A stretch of 64,000 nt of DNA from Strongylocentrotus droebachiensis. Taxonomy: Eukaryota; Echinodermata; Echinoidea; Camarodonta; Strongylocentrotidae. Position numbers and translations under genes: made by a program. The stretch lies in assembly GCA_035222895.1 (NCBI GenBank), contig JAVYIG010005332.1, positions 62,001-126,000 on the forward strand, written 5' to 3'. The notes beneath the pieces were generated by a model. The model saw only the letters and a program-made list of their open reading frames with translations. It was not told where the DNA came from and searched no databases. Shown here piece after piece: positions 39,001-52,000 of the stretch. How positions within the stretch are numbered: the first letter of the stretch is position 1; each line of letters begins with the position of its first letter.

Positions 39001-40056
39001 AGCTTAGAGTCTCCTCTTTCAGTTGATGCTACTCAGATGATGCATATTTTACGCATGAGTGATTACAAGCAATTTGAAGGAAGGAAACCAAAAAGACATT
39101 TGGCGGGCGGTATCTGCATTTCGAGGAAAAATTCACATTTCTAGAAAGTTGAGTTTCTGCCCTTTCATATGACACCTCAATCAGGAAAAATGAGCGAGGA
39201 ATAACAAAGTTCTGTTTGTTTAAAGTAGCCCTTACATTTTCATAATTTTAACAAACGAATTCTTTTTCACTGGGTGCCTGCCGTAGCAAAAAGCAGATTT
39301 GACAAAAGACTTAACTCCATTTCGTTGACAATCAACCATGCATGAAGACTCTCGTCTACGGCTGATTGTCAACGAAACGGAGTTAAGTCTTTTGTTAATT
39401 TCGTTTATTGATACGGCAGGCAGCCAGTGAAAACGAATTCGTTTAATAAAATTATGGAAATGCAAGCACTACTTTAAACAAACAGAACTTTGTCATTCCT
39501 CGCTCATTTTTCCTGATTGAGGTGTCATATGAAAGGGCAGAAACTCAACTTTCTAGAAATGTGAATTTTTCTTCAAAATTCAGATACCGCCCGCCAAATG
39601 TCTTTTTGGTTTCCTTCCTTCAAATTGCTTTTAATCACTCATGCGTGAAATATGCATCATCTGAGTAGCATCACATGAAAGAGGAGACTCTAAGCTTTCC
39701 AAATATGTATCATTCATTAATTATAGTTGTGATTAAGTTATGATAGAACATCGATACTTCTCGGTTTCGTTTTTTCTGGGACGCACTGTATATCATCAAA
39801 TTGTCTTCTGACTTGTCTCTTGGTAAAAGTTCTTATTGCTTTGAGTGAACCCTATGTCAAAAAGGTATTATCATTAACATTTTTCTTGTGCGATCATATC
39901 ACAGGAAGCAATGCATACAATTTGGGACTGATCTGCTACAAGCAAGCGTGGTATGACTTTGCAAGTAGCCTTGTCAGACTGGCCTGTGAGCAGCTTCAGT
40001 GCTGGTGCAGTACTGAACAAGGACCTGATGAACAGAAAGTTCAAGAGGTAATTTCT

Positions 40057-40089
<33 letters not shown>

Positions 40090-43000
40090 CATGTATCTAA
40101 ATATAAGCAGATCTATTCATTTGTTTACACATGTTTACAAATTAAGGCTGCGACGTGTACTTCTACGTTCGACAACAACACGTGTCTGATTTCTCGTATA
40201 CACGGTCACAATTTTTTTTTTTTTGGGGGGGGGGGGAGGGGACGGGCAATGGCGGCCGTGTGCCTGGATGTGTACACAACTACCTAATTATTCGCTTATG
40301 CACAGCCTTATTACAAATTACCAAAACACTTATTAACAAATCCTGATCTCCTGTGGGTTTAATTGCAAGATGTATTATCTCCTATGAAAATGTGAACAGC
40401 TATTAAATATTTATGTTTGATGTTACATGTAATACGCACAGGTCTCTTTTACAACCTTGATCTTGAGGCTCAGATACAAATTATTTGGCAACAATTACCT
40501 GTAAGTGCTTCATCGCTACTGTATGTTGCCTTGTAAAAGAAGCACTCTTTGAATACATGACATGCTCAATATAATGCATAGACTGAACCAAGACTTTGTG
40601 ATGGCTCATTCTTTCTATAGTATGGGTAGGGTAAATAATGCCTCCATCCTGGAGGTGGTTACAACAATACAACCTTCTTTCTCACTCATTCCTTTCATGT
40701 CTATAGTTCAATAGATGGGTTACTAACATATTCAAACTTTAGTGAGAGACATATTTTAGTCATGTAATACAATACTTTCAAAAGAAGAAAGGTTCATTGC
40801 CGTCTGTAGTTTAATGGATGGGTTACTAACTTATTCAAATTTTATGCATATATTTTAAACAAAAGTTATTCTTTACAACTTTAAAGCTTGCGAGGAAGCT
40901 TATTATTTAATGCACAAGTAGTGGATGCAGACTGATTCCAAGTATTGTAGTTCATTCATCAATAACAGGAGAACCTCATCACTAGGTCCCCAGGAAAGAA
41001 ACATTCATGAATTTGAATAAGTTAGTGAACCTGTCTATTGCTCAGAGTGTATGCATGGAATGCACCTACATGTTGTTTAACTGGTCTTTCACTGATATGC
41101 TGTGTGAGATATACTTTTGTAATGAAAACATTCCTTACCTGTATTGCAGTACAGAAGGTTTTCTATTCATGTTTCATGAAGCTTGTTGAAATATGTCAAA
41201 CAAACCGCATACTTATTTGAAGTGTTCTAGTTGCTATTAGTGCTGTAGCCGAACCGCCGAACCGAACGGAAGTTCGCCGAACATGGCACTTCCGAACCGA
41301 ACCGAACACAAAGGCCTGGTTCGGATGTTCGGCAAAAAAAAAAAAAAAAAAGTTTTACTTTTTCCCCATTTCCCGCCTTTGTGATTTATGCCTATCCAGT
41401 GGTGGGCGCGACTTCACTGCCGCCATTTAAATCCCAAATCCTGACCACGCTACGTCGCGATCGCAAGCCATGAACAAGAATACATGTGCGTGACCAAAAC
41501 AAGTTCAGCTCAAACCCATTCAACAACAACAAAAAAAATATTTTTAATTGTAACAATATCGAACAAATTTTATAATATAATTAATGAAATAAATATATAT
41601 TATAGTGTGGTATTTATTTATTTAGGAAAAATAGGAATTTTATATTTTTCCTGTTGAAAATAAAAACTTATAAAAAACAGTTACTGACGAGCCTGATCGA
41701 GTCTCTATTCAAGATGGCAGCTTTCATGACTCTAACATTAGACAACAACCGTCTCGGAAAATCTTTAAAAAATATCATTTATTGACAAATTGAAAACATG
41801 AATCTTTTAAAATTGAAAATAAAACACGATTCAAGACGGAAATACGAATGTAAGTAGTATTTTTCTTCACAAATAATTACGTTTAGAGCAGTTTTTTAAT
41901 GTAAAATTCGTGCTGGTCGGAGCAGTGTGCAGAAGTCCTCCGTGCTGGTCGGGCCCAGCAGGCCGGCCGGCCGGCCCGCCCAGTGCCGACCGCCGTGGCT
42001 AGTATAACACTGCTTGCTATTATATTACCGAACCGAACCAAGTTCGGGTGAAAAATTGCCGAACTCTGCCGAACCGAACACGAACATAGCGTCTGACTTA
42101 CAGCACTAGTTGCTATGTCTATTTGTAAATCTTATCTTGTATGGTAGATCCAACTAGCTAGAAAGTATGAGCTGCTGGTAGACTGTCAACGGAGAGCCAA
42201 ACTTCACCATGATGCCATGACTACTGTTGCTCTCAGCTTATTGGTCATTCCTGGTCTTGTGTTTGATGACATCAGCAGCAGGGCAGAGCAATGGGTCAAG
42301 GCAAAGAGGGATGCACTGAAGATTAATGATGATCCAGATCTTAGAAACAGGTACAATATTATTCTCTTTGCTTAAATTTTCCTTCTACTGTACTAACCCT
42401 CTGACATGTAAAACATCCTGAAAAAATTCTCAAACCACAAAGATATCTATGGTTTTCTTTGAAGGTGATTAACAGTAAATTCTCCCAACCATTTTTGAAT
42501 TTTCCCAACCATTTTTCCATTAAAAAAAGACATTAAACAGGCTATACAAAATCTGTCAACACTTAAATGTCTGGAAGGGAATGTAGAGCCACTTTATTGA
42601 CGATTTCCATTCACCTAAAATGTAATTAAATTGTAATAATATAGTTGGGAGAATTAAGGAATCGATCAGATCAGTTTTTCTCAATTTGTACCATGAATAA
42701 TGGTCCGTTTTCACTCAAATTTTCAGATTACCTTTCATTGTACATCTAGCATTGAAGTCACTACCTTAGCACCACTATCTCTCATCTGAACAATGTTACA
42801 AAGTCCCTTTGATGTTTAACTAAGATGGACATGAAAAAATTTAGAATATGTTTTTCCCCCTTTTTTTCTTCATCAGAACAATTCTTGATGCTTGTGAAGA
42901 AATGGAGGAGGAACTTGCTTCAGAACAATTGTCGATTGTTGCTATGGCTCTTGAAGAAGAGCTAAAAGTCTACAGAGCTCAGAGGTACATGTTATATTCT

Positions 43001-46000
43001 GCTTCATCTCTTTAAAAACTTACAGGCAAATTGATATAGAAGTCAATGGTTTGAAATTATATGTAAGCATATACACTGTAGAGCAGTATTATGAAAACCC
43101 TAGAATTTACTGTGTTATTATATTTCTAATGGTTATTGTGCCACCACTTTGCATTCCAAAACACGAAGCTATCATGTGAATTCCTTTTAGAAGTCATTGC
43201 AGTGCACATATAAAGTAGAACCGTTTGCATAAAGGAGAATGAATTAATAATCTGTCTCAAATTTCTCCATGGGTTAGGATTCTTAATTTTGATATACTGG
43301 GTATGACTTGATGAATTGAACTACATTAAGTTAGTTTTCTTGCAATGTACACCTTCTGGATACTCTTTCATTCATAATCCTACTTGTTTCTGCAGGCATG
43401 ATACATCTGTTGAGCAGTATGCAGCCATCCAGGATCTCATCAGGATGTATTCCAATGAAGGTTATGAGATGGAGAGAGCTTCTGTACTCATCCAGCTAAC
43501 ACAACTTCTCCATTCATCTGGTCTGGAGAGTGACAGGTAGGATATGAGTTGCCCCTTCAATACTGACAGGAAACAATAGGTTCTGAAGGGTGGTCCATAA
43601 AGCTGTGCATAAAGGTACGCATGACTTGAATATGAAGAGATAAATGGGATTCTCAAATCCTTTTAAAGTTGAAATATGCAGATGTAGATTAACCTTATCA
43701 TTATTAACAAAACAATTTAATGCAAAGTGTATTTCGGGTTACAATTTAATTGAGATTATGGGAAATACAATCACACTTTGTTAAAATTTCAGGAAAAACT
43801 TTAGGCATCCCATTTGGCTCTTCATATTCAAGTCATTTGTGAAGTCATTCTTAACTTTACGCACAGCTTTATGAAACACCCCCAGAAATGTAATTCTGAG
43901 ATTGGAGTTTTAACTAATGTATAATACCTTGACTTATAAGCCATTTTATAAATCAACTGCTAAAACTAAAAAGCTAGAAGGGTGTTGACTTATTTGTTAG
44001 CTTCCTACTGGTTTCCATCAGATGATATCCATTGCAACGGTCAATACATCATCTTGTTCAGCACAAGAACAATACTGCTGTAGAAAAGAAGTCTTAATGT
44101 GACGTAGAGTTTTTTCTGTATAAAGATTTACACCGACACATAATTTACCAGACATCATGAATGGGCGCTATAAATGGACATTAATTTGCATTAATGAATG
44201 TCATCCATTTCCTTCATCCATGTAGTTCCCCAGCAGAGGTCTGTATCCAGGCTGTGGAGCTGCTGGAGGGTCTCACACAGGAGAACCTTGGTGTACACTC
44301 AGACCTCTTGGCTCGAGCTAAATTCTGGCTTTACATCTGCCAACTGGAGACTGCAATACAGGTATGTCAAGAAATTATTTATCTGTCATCTTATATTCTA
44401 TTCATAATGTTGAAATATGATGCAATCTGTTGGGTTTTTTATATTTGGGTAACAAAGGGATACATCTTTGTATGGACCATTATCATAATTTATTGCAATA
44501 TTATTGAATTATAACTGGGTTGACAATGGTTTGCTTTCCTCGCGGTCATTTCACCTGCGGATTTCGCACAGGGATCCTATGTGATCTGTCAAGATTCTGG
44601 GGCTGGATGTCGATGTGTAGTTTCTCTTGGACGAGCTTCATGATTACATCATCGGTGCTCTCACTCACCATTTCAGCGATGCCATAAAATCTTAGACAAT
44701 TCCTCCTGCTGTATTGTTCCTGGTCCTCAACGGCAGTAAGGAAGGACGAAAGGGGTCTTTCAAGATTGAAGACTTTTTTTATTCAAGATCACTCACATGT
44801 TTAGATTTCTGCTGAATGTCAAAGTCGATTGCTTTGTACACCTCGTTTGTTACATTGTCCACGGTGGTTGAGATTACAACCTCAGGCAACAGCGCTTCTT
44901 GTATTCTTTGTTGTAGGTTAATTTGGTTTCAATTGTTATCTTTCACGCTGTCACTCTCTGTTGCACTTGAGTGGTCAGCTGAGTGTATCAGAGTGGTGGC
45001 CAAGGATGGCCCGGGATCTTCAGCGTGGTCACCAGCATGCTGACCGTTGGCTTGGTTTGAGTTTCCCGTACTATTTTTTCCAGTGTTAATTCTGCTCTTT
45101 TTGGGGGTTTCCATTCTTGAATCTGTCAATTTATCAAATCACATCAAATTGCTGAGTGTTGTCATACACAATACTTCAATATAAGCAGGTTTCAAGAGTA
45201 AAATTCGCTGAATAAATTAGCGAAAATTAGAGATGAAGTTGATGCGGTTCAAATTCAAATCGTTGATAGCTCATGATGATTAGAAGTCAAAACTCAAAAG
45301 CAATATAATAGATGAAGTAACCTTGTAACGATAGCAAAACACAGAATGAGCGGGAAGGTGGTCCCGTACCAGAAAGTTCAGGAGAGCCTTTTTTCGTGGT
45401 TTCTTTGGCGTTGTATTCTTATTCTGTTATGGTGATGTTACTAATGAACAAACAAGAACATTCCATGTGTGCAATGTTGTTATAAAACCTCTTCTTCAGT
45501 CCAAAAAAATTACCCGGTTACAATATTAATGATAGCAACTTTAAGTTTGTATATTGCATGATAATTACAATATGATTTTTCATCCACTTTACATTATAAA
45601 TTTGGAGAACATAAACATAATACAGAAAAACATAAACACTACTTTAAGGTCTTAAGGGCTTTTAAAAAAGTTATTCCTATTTGTTGTAGGTAGAGAATTC
45701 CACAGAGCAGGAGCCGATGCCATGAAGGATTGGTTTCCATGTATTCATGTTTACATGAGCAAAGATTACTACTGGAGTATGTTCATAACAAATGAAACTG
45801 CCTTATATCTGGACCGAAATAGAATAGAATACAAAGAAGTGGGATGACAACATTACCTCATTATAGCGGGTATCCTTTATGTGTTATAAATGACAATGTT
45901 CGCTCTGTTTGATTGATATTTCAGAATTCCAATACCAGCTGCTCATCACCCACTGACCTCAACATGGACTCCAGCCAGGAGTCCTCCGTGGACACATCTC

Positions 46001-49000
46001 AAGACGAGGAGACACCACCACCCTGTACCCTGACCCAGGAGTCAACCCAGATGGCTCCCTTGGTCAGCTCCCTGGATATCTGGGACAGCCTGCTCCAGGT
46101 AGAGCCGTTCAACCCAAGCTGCTTCCAGGATCCAGCATCCACAATACGATGTCTACAGCTGGCTGCAGACATCATGGCAGCTTCTGGCAAAGTATGACCT
46201 GGACATTCCTTATTGATATTGCCCCAAGCCATCTCATTTTCAGAATATATTTTCCAGAGAGGAATAACCCTGTATGATGATAGGCAGTTCTATGTCTGAC
46301 TTGTTACATTTTCATTAGGATGAAACAAACAGTACTTTGCCTAAATGCTGTAAACAATTTTTATTGTGAATAAATCAAACATCATTTAACATGCCAAATT
46401 TTATATTTTTTTCTTCTCTTTGTTAGTTTCACTAAGCAGGGTTTCAAATTGCCCTGTGTATAATTACTTACTGTAAAGACATTTGTAAATTTACATGTAT
46501 AATTATGTTACTCAAAAGCAGAAATATGGAAATATATATACACAGCATATTCAAGTTACAGTCTTGTTCTTTTTCTTTTTATATAATCCTTAAAGTTTGG
46601 TATGATTTTATTTTCACCATACCATGCTGATACAGCAACCATTTGATATACTCTTATCTGATTATCTTGCTTTTTTTGCTCTTTGTTTCAGGCTGTTGAA
46701 GAAATCTGGGTCCTGAGCATGCTGAGTAAGCTATGCCACTCTACCTCCTCATCCCTCCAAGCCCTAGAGGCTGACCTACACCTCTCTAGACTCCTAGCTC
46801 ATGTTGGTCTGCACAAGCAAGCTGCAATCATCATTGATAGGGCAGAGAAGGGTCTGTATGATGTCTCCGAGGTGAAGAGATCTGCACTGGCTTCTGAAAT
46901 CCTTCTAGGGAAGTGCTGTGTTCTCCTGTACTCTGGGCAGGTGAGTATTGAAAGAGCACTTTCAGTGCACTTTCTTGCATACAGATGTGATCCAACGTAT
47001 GTTCCGATAACAGTTGATATATACTTTTTATTTGTCAGGGATATGATTAGAGTTGTGATTGAATTTTGATACACAATACATGGCATCAGAATTTGTTCAC
47101 AATTTGTTCACAATTTTTTTAAATTTGAAATGTCATGACATATTCATTTTTTTTCTTCATAGGATATATCTACTCCAATATTCTTCCACGTGGCAATAAA
47201 AGGAACAAGAAAGCTCACAAACTATTTTTACCTCTATCAGAACTCGACCTTTTCTTTAAAGTTCAAATGCAAGGTTTATTGCAGGACTGGAAAAAAATAA
47301 TTCCACCACACTCATTCTTCCCCATCCTATTTTAATTTCCAGGTGGAAGAGTTTGAAGAGAGCTTCTCTAAATATCTTGCTGATTCATCTCAGGCATCTG
47401 GACACCGTAACTGTCACACCTACCTCACCTCAGCTCTGGCCAAGGAATTCCACTCCTCTTACCTCTCTCTGCCCGTATCTCAAAGAAACCCCAGTCTCAA
47501 ACACCTCTCCGAGGATGAGCATGGAGATGTGATCATACCCATTGATCTTCACGTTGAGGCCATGAGGATTAGGATGGGTGTGGCCAAGATCGTCTTGGGA
47601 ACTGGGATGAGTGACAGCACAGACCAGTCCGACAATGATAAGTCTGCTACATCTTCATCCTCTGCAGACGGAGGTAGGCTCCCATTAATTTGTTGTTGCT
47701 TTTTCAGCTTTTTGGACCTCTTATCATCCTAACTTACACTGTTTTGTATATGTTATAGTTATACAAAGCTGTAATTTTTCTCTTCTCTTTTTTGTCTGAG
47801 TATTAAATCTTTATCTAATTTTTCCAACCAAAAGATATATATTGCCTATTTCAATTCCATACTAATCCATTTATCTGTATCAATTTCCTAACCTTGTCAA
47901 ATTGGGCGATCATTTTAAACTACTATCAGTGCGTTTTCTTGAACCTGACCATTAAGGTGGTAGCCTATTTCTAATAGCAAGTGCCTTGGGCCACCGCCGT
48001 GGCACCGTCAATGCCCTTTCCGCTGATCCGGGACATATTCGTTTGGAAAGACAGGGTGTACCTCTGATACCTCACACTCCCTTTTTTCGCAAAGAATCGG
48101 AGGAAAAAAACCCAGAACTTGTGACCCTGTCTTCTTTTCCAGAAGACAAACTTTGGTGCCGGGTCCGAGCTCTGAAATGGTTCACTTTTCATCTCTACAA
48201 AAGAGCCTTTTCAAGCCGCGTCTAGGGCTCCATATCTCGCTGGATAAGTTCGGCCATCAAATCCCACTATAGCTCCGACAGTTTGATGAATTTGGTAAAT
48301 ACTCGGTATCCAATCGATGGAGAAAGTCTCATGTGGGTCTATAGTCAGCCAAGTTTCAGTAACAGCACACACATCAATTGCATGCTGATTTTGTATAATT
48401 TCTAGTTCATCCAGTTTGTTATTAATTGATCTTAAATTGCAAAGAAAAACAGTGGGCAATGCAATGTCAGTAACACTACGTTCGAGATGAATATGGACCA
48501 CGTTTTCTTTATTGAAGCATTGTCCTGTTCGTGGTTTTATTTCATCACTATTTGATGACTGCACTTTGACTGTGCGACAAATATGACTACCCCCACGACT
48601 TCCACGATGTCTTGCTATACCAAGTTTTATTGAGATCCCTGAGTTGTGCGGCCGTAACTCCTTGCGGGATGGACTTCAGTTTTGGTCTACTTGTTGTAAA
48701 ATTTCACCAAACAGCCATTGCAAACGAACTGTTGTGGATGAAGATTTTGCTGGTTCATGTCAATGTTCATTCTTTTTGTTGCTGTGGTTGTAGAAATGAC
48801 GCTGGTGGGATTTCTTGCAAGGGAAGGGCTTCATTTATAACACATTGAAGCTGACTATTTGTGAAGTCAAAGATGTCTGGATCATCGTCATTGTCAATGT
48901 TTTCTTTCTCATCTAGATTATTTGAGGTTGACATTGTTGATGTTAATAATACTAATGTAGAGTATTTGTAATGCGCCAACTCCACATGACTAATGTGTTC

Positions 49001-52000
49001 AAGGCGCAATGGAGAAGAAAAACTATAAGTACACAAAAATACACACAAAAAATGAACAACAATGTGAAAATCTAAATCTACTGGGAAGCCACTTTGAACA
49101 AATGAGTTTTGAGGGAATGTTTAAAGTTGGTCTAGATCTGGATGAATTTAAGAGAGAGTTTTAGACATTTCACACTTTTTTTGCTCACTAGTACAAACAT
49201 GGTTTTTGATTGATGTTTCAGAACGGTGGCCTGAAACGGACATGATATCCCTCGATGCTTGCCCTGCATTATCAAGCAAAGTAAAACTTGTTGCTTGCAA
49301 GGAGTGGTTGGTGTAGTGTTCTTGGTCATTTATGCAAGGGTCCATTTCCAAAGAGGGGAATTCACATACCACACCCCATCATCCTCACTGGAATATTGCT
49401 CAAGATCATTTACTGTAGACTGAAGCTTGTTTTGTAATGTTGCTTTTTTAATCAAGCTTTTTCTCGAGTGACTGAAGCTTTCAATTAATGTTGTCTTTGT
49501 CCACTGTGTGATCCATAATAGTGGAGTCAAATTGCTTGCATCGCGTAGTGAAACTTTCTCTAGAAACATTTACTTGGGTTTCCCGGGAGTGCATGCATTG
49601 GTCCTCCCTGACTTAGGTCATCTTGATGGTTAGTGTGCATATCCCTACGGGTAAGGGTGTAATATTCCTTGTCACCTTCCGAATGAAGACCAAAGTTGTT
49701 CGGTTTCATATCACACACACATTTTCCATACTGCGGTTTGCAAAGTAAATCATTGTGTTCAGATAGACTTTCTTTTGTGGACCTTCAGCTGTGTCTAAAT
49801 TTAGACTGGCTTGGATACGTGCCATATCATCCTCACTGATGGAGGGATGATGCTTCACAGTGGCCTTCATACTGGCTTCAGTTTCACGAGAAGAGCCTTA
49901 AAAGTCTTATTCGAACGAATAGAATTGCTTACCCTTTCCAATGTCTACTCCTCTTGTGTTCAAGAAGTGAGGCTGTAGTGCAAATCGTATTGCTTCCATG
50001 GACTTCTTGCTATAGAGTTCCCCTTTTTTGTTCCTTGCACAAGCATAGAACTGAAACAGAAGCAGATCAAGCTCTTTGTCATCAATATCATCAAAATTCA
50101 CCTCCACCTCCTTGCAAAATTTGCAAAATACTGACATTCCATACTTAATTTGTTTCTTTGTGTTGTCGCTGTCACTAGAAAAGATACAATCATTCAAATG
50201 CTCTTCTTTGACTTTATCAAATCTCTGATTAGTGGAGGCCGCCATCTTTGCATACAATCAAACTTTCACAAATTCAAGACCAAAAGCCGGCACTATACAG
50301 GTACTGCAGTAATGCAGCGCAGTTAATTAGACTGCAGCTCAGCAACGCTGTTACACCTCTGGAGTTGCCTGCTGGAGGCATTTGAAAACACATACGCTCG
50401 CTGAATTTTCAACTCCCATATAGTACTCCCAAATAGTACTTTTTTGGAGCAACCTTAAAATGGTTGAAATATTTCTGGTCACGTGGAGAGCTCTCATCCA
50501 ATCAAAAACTCAATAAATTTTTGATACAGGATATAATACATGTTATAAGAAAACGAATAAACCCATGTGAATTTTATCCTGTCATATTATACCTATTTTA
50601 TGACTGTTGGAACTTGGATCTGTTTTTATAACATTTGCTCACTTTTCTCCATGTTCCATAGGTCAACAGCCGCTGAGATGGCGTGTGCTGGCTTCAGTGC
50701 TTGATTCCCTCTCTGAAGTTGCTCATGGCTTCTTTTTGCAAGGGTGTGTCAGAGAGGCTCAATGTTACATCACAGAGGGGATGTCCCTTGCTCAAAAATT
50801 CCAGCTACCTAGGAGGTAAGTACATACATATATATACCTACATGTACCTGTAATGCCAGATGTGCAACTCAACAATAAGCCTGGGCTTTATTTTGTTGAA
50901 GATGCAGTGTTAGTGTTAGGATAGCAATAGGGTTGTAGTCTTAGCATTTAGGTTAGGGTAAGGTGTGGTGTTTGGTCTCAAGTCGCTCATGGCTTCTTTT
51001 TGCGAGGGTGTGTGTTGTGAACTATCAAGGTGTGTGCTGACTTTAACGTTGGGTTCCATAAATGGGACAGCTTCACCCCATTTTATCCAGCCCTGCAGTC
51101 CTTATTTCACTAGTGCCTTGGAATTTTATGTCGCTACTCTATTGCAGGTTACCTTACTTCTCATAGTACCTTTTGTGAACTCCTTTGTGATATTTGTGTT
51201 AGATGATGAAGTGGAAAGTATTCTTTTGTATTGAGGAACCCACATTTATAACAAATCTCCGCAAATTTGTCAAATTGTTAAATATTTTTCTTCTTCTTAT
51301 CTTTGCCCTCAGATATGGCAAATTGTTGCAGCAGCTGATAGAAGTCCAGATTAAATGGGGCCAGGAAGATGAATGCAAAGCCAACCTGACCAAACTAAAA
51401 ACAATTGTTTCTATGGATAGTCAACCCTCACAGCCCAAGCTAGCTGATGCAAGGACAAAGAAAAGTACAAAGGGAGGAAGACAGAAGAGAAAAACGACCA
51501 AACAACAAAAAGCTGTGACAAACACAGAAGAGAGCGATGAAGAAGACTTCATCAAGAGTCGTCCACTATCATTCTCTAGAACCCTTGCTGGTGGAATCAG
51601 TGTGGACATGAGCAGTTCACCAAGCTTGAGACCTGCTCCAGTTTGCTCTTCCAAGCTACCAGGCTATGTTGATCATCAAAAAGAGTGCAACTGTAATCAA
51701 TGCACTGACCATTCACTGCATGACCTTGAAACTGGTTACTATTTGGGTCTCGCTGGCTACTATGTCCTTCTTTGCAATAACGAAGCAGCAAAAGCCACTC
51801 TGGTAATGGCTAAAGAATTGCTGGAATGGTCCAAAGAGTGTCTGCATCAAGTCTTCAAACTAAAATTGTCTATGCTTGACATACAATCTTCCTTCCTATG
51901 GATGTGTCATCATAGAAACCTGTGCAAAGTAGTGTCAACACAAGCCCTTGTACAATTGGAAATGGGTTGTTTTGACAAAGCACTGTCTTCTGCTCAAGAA

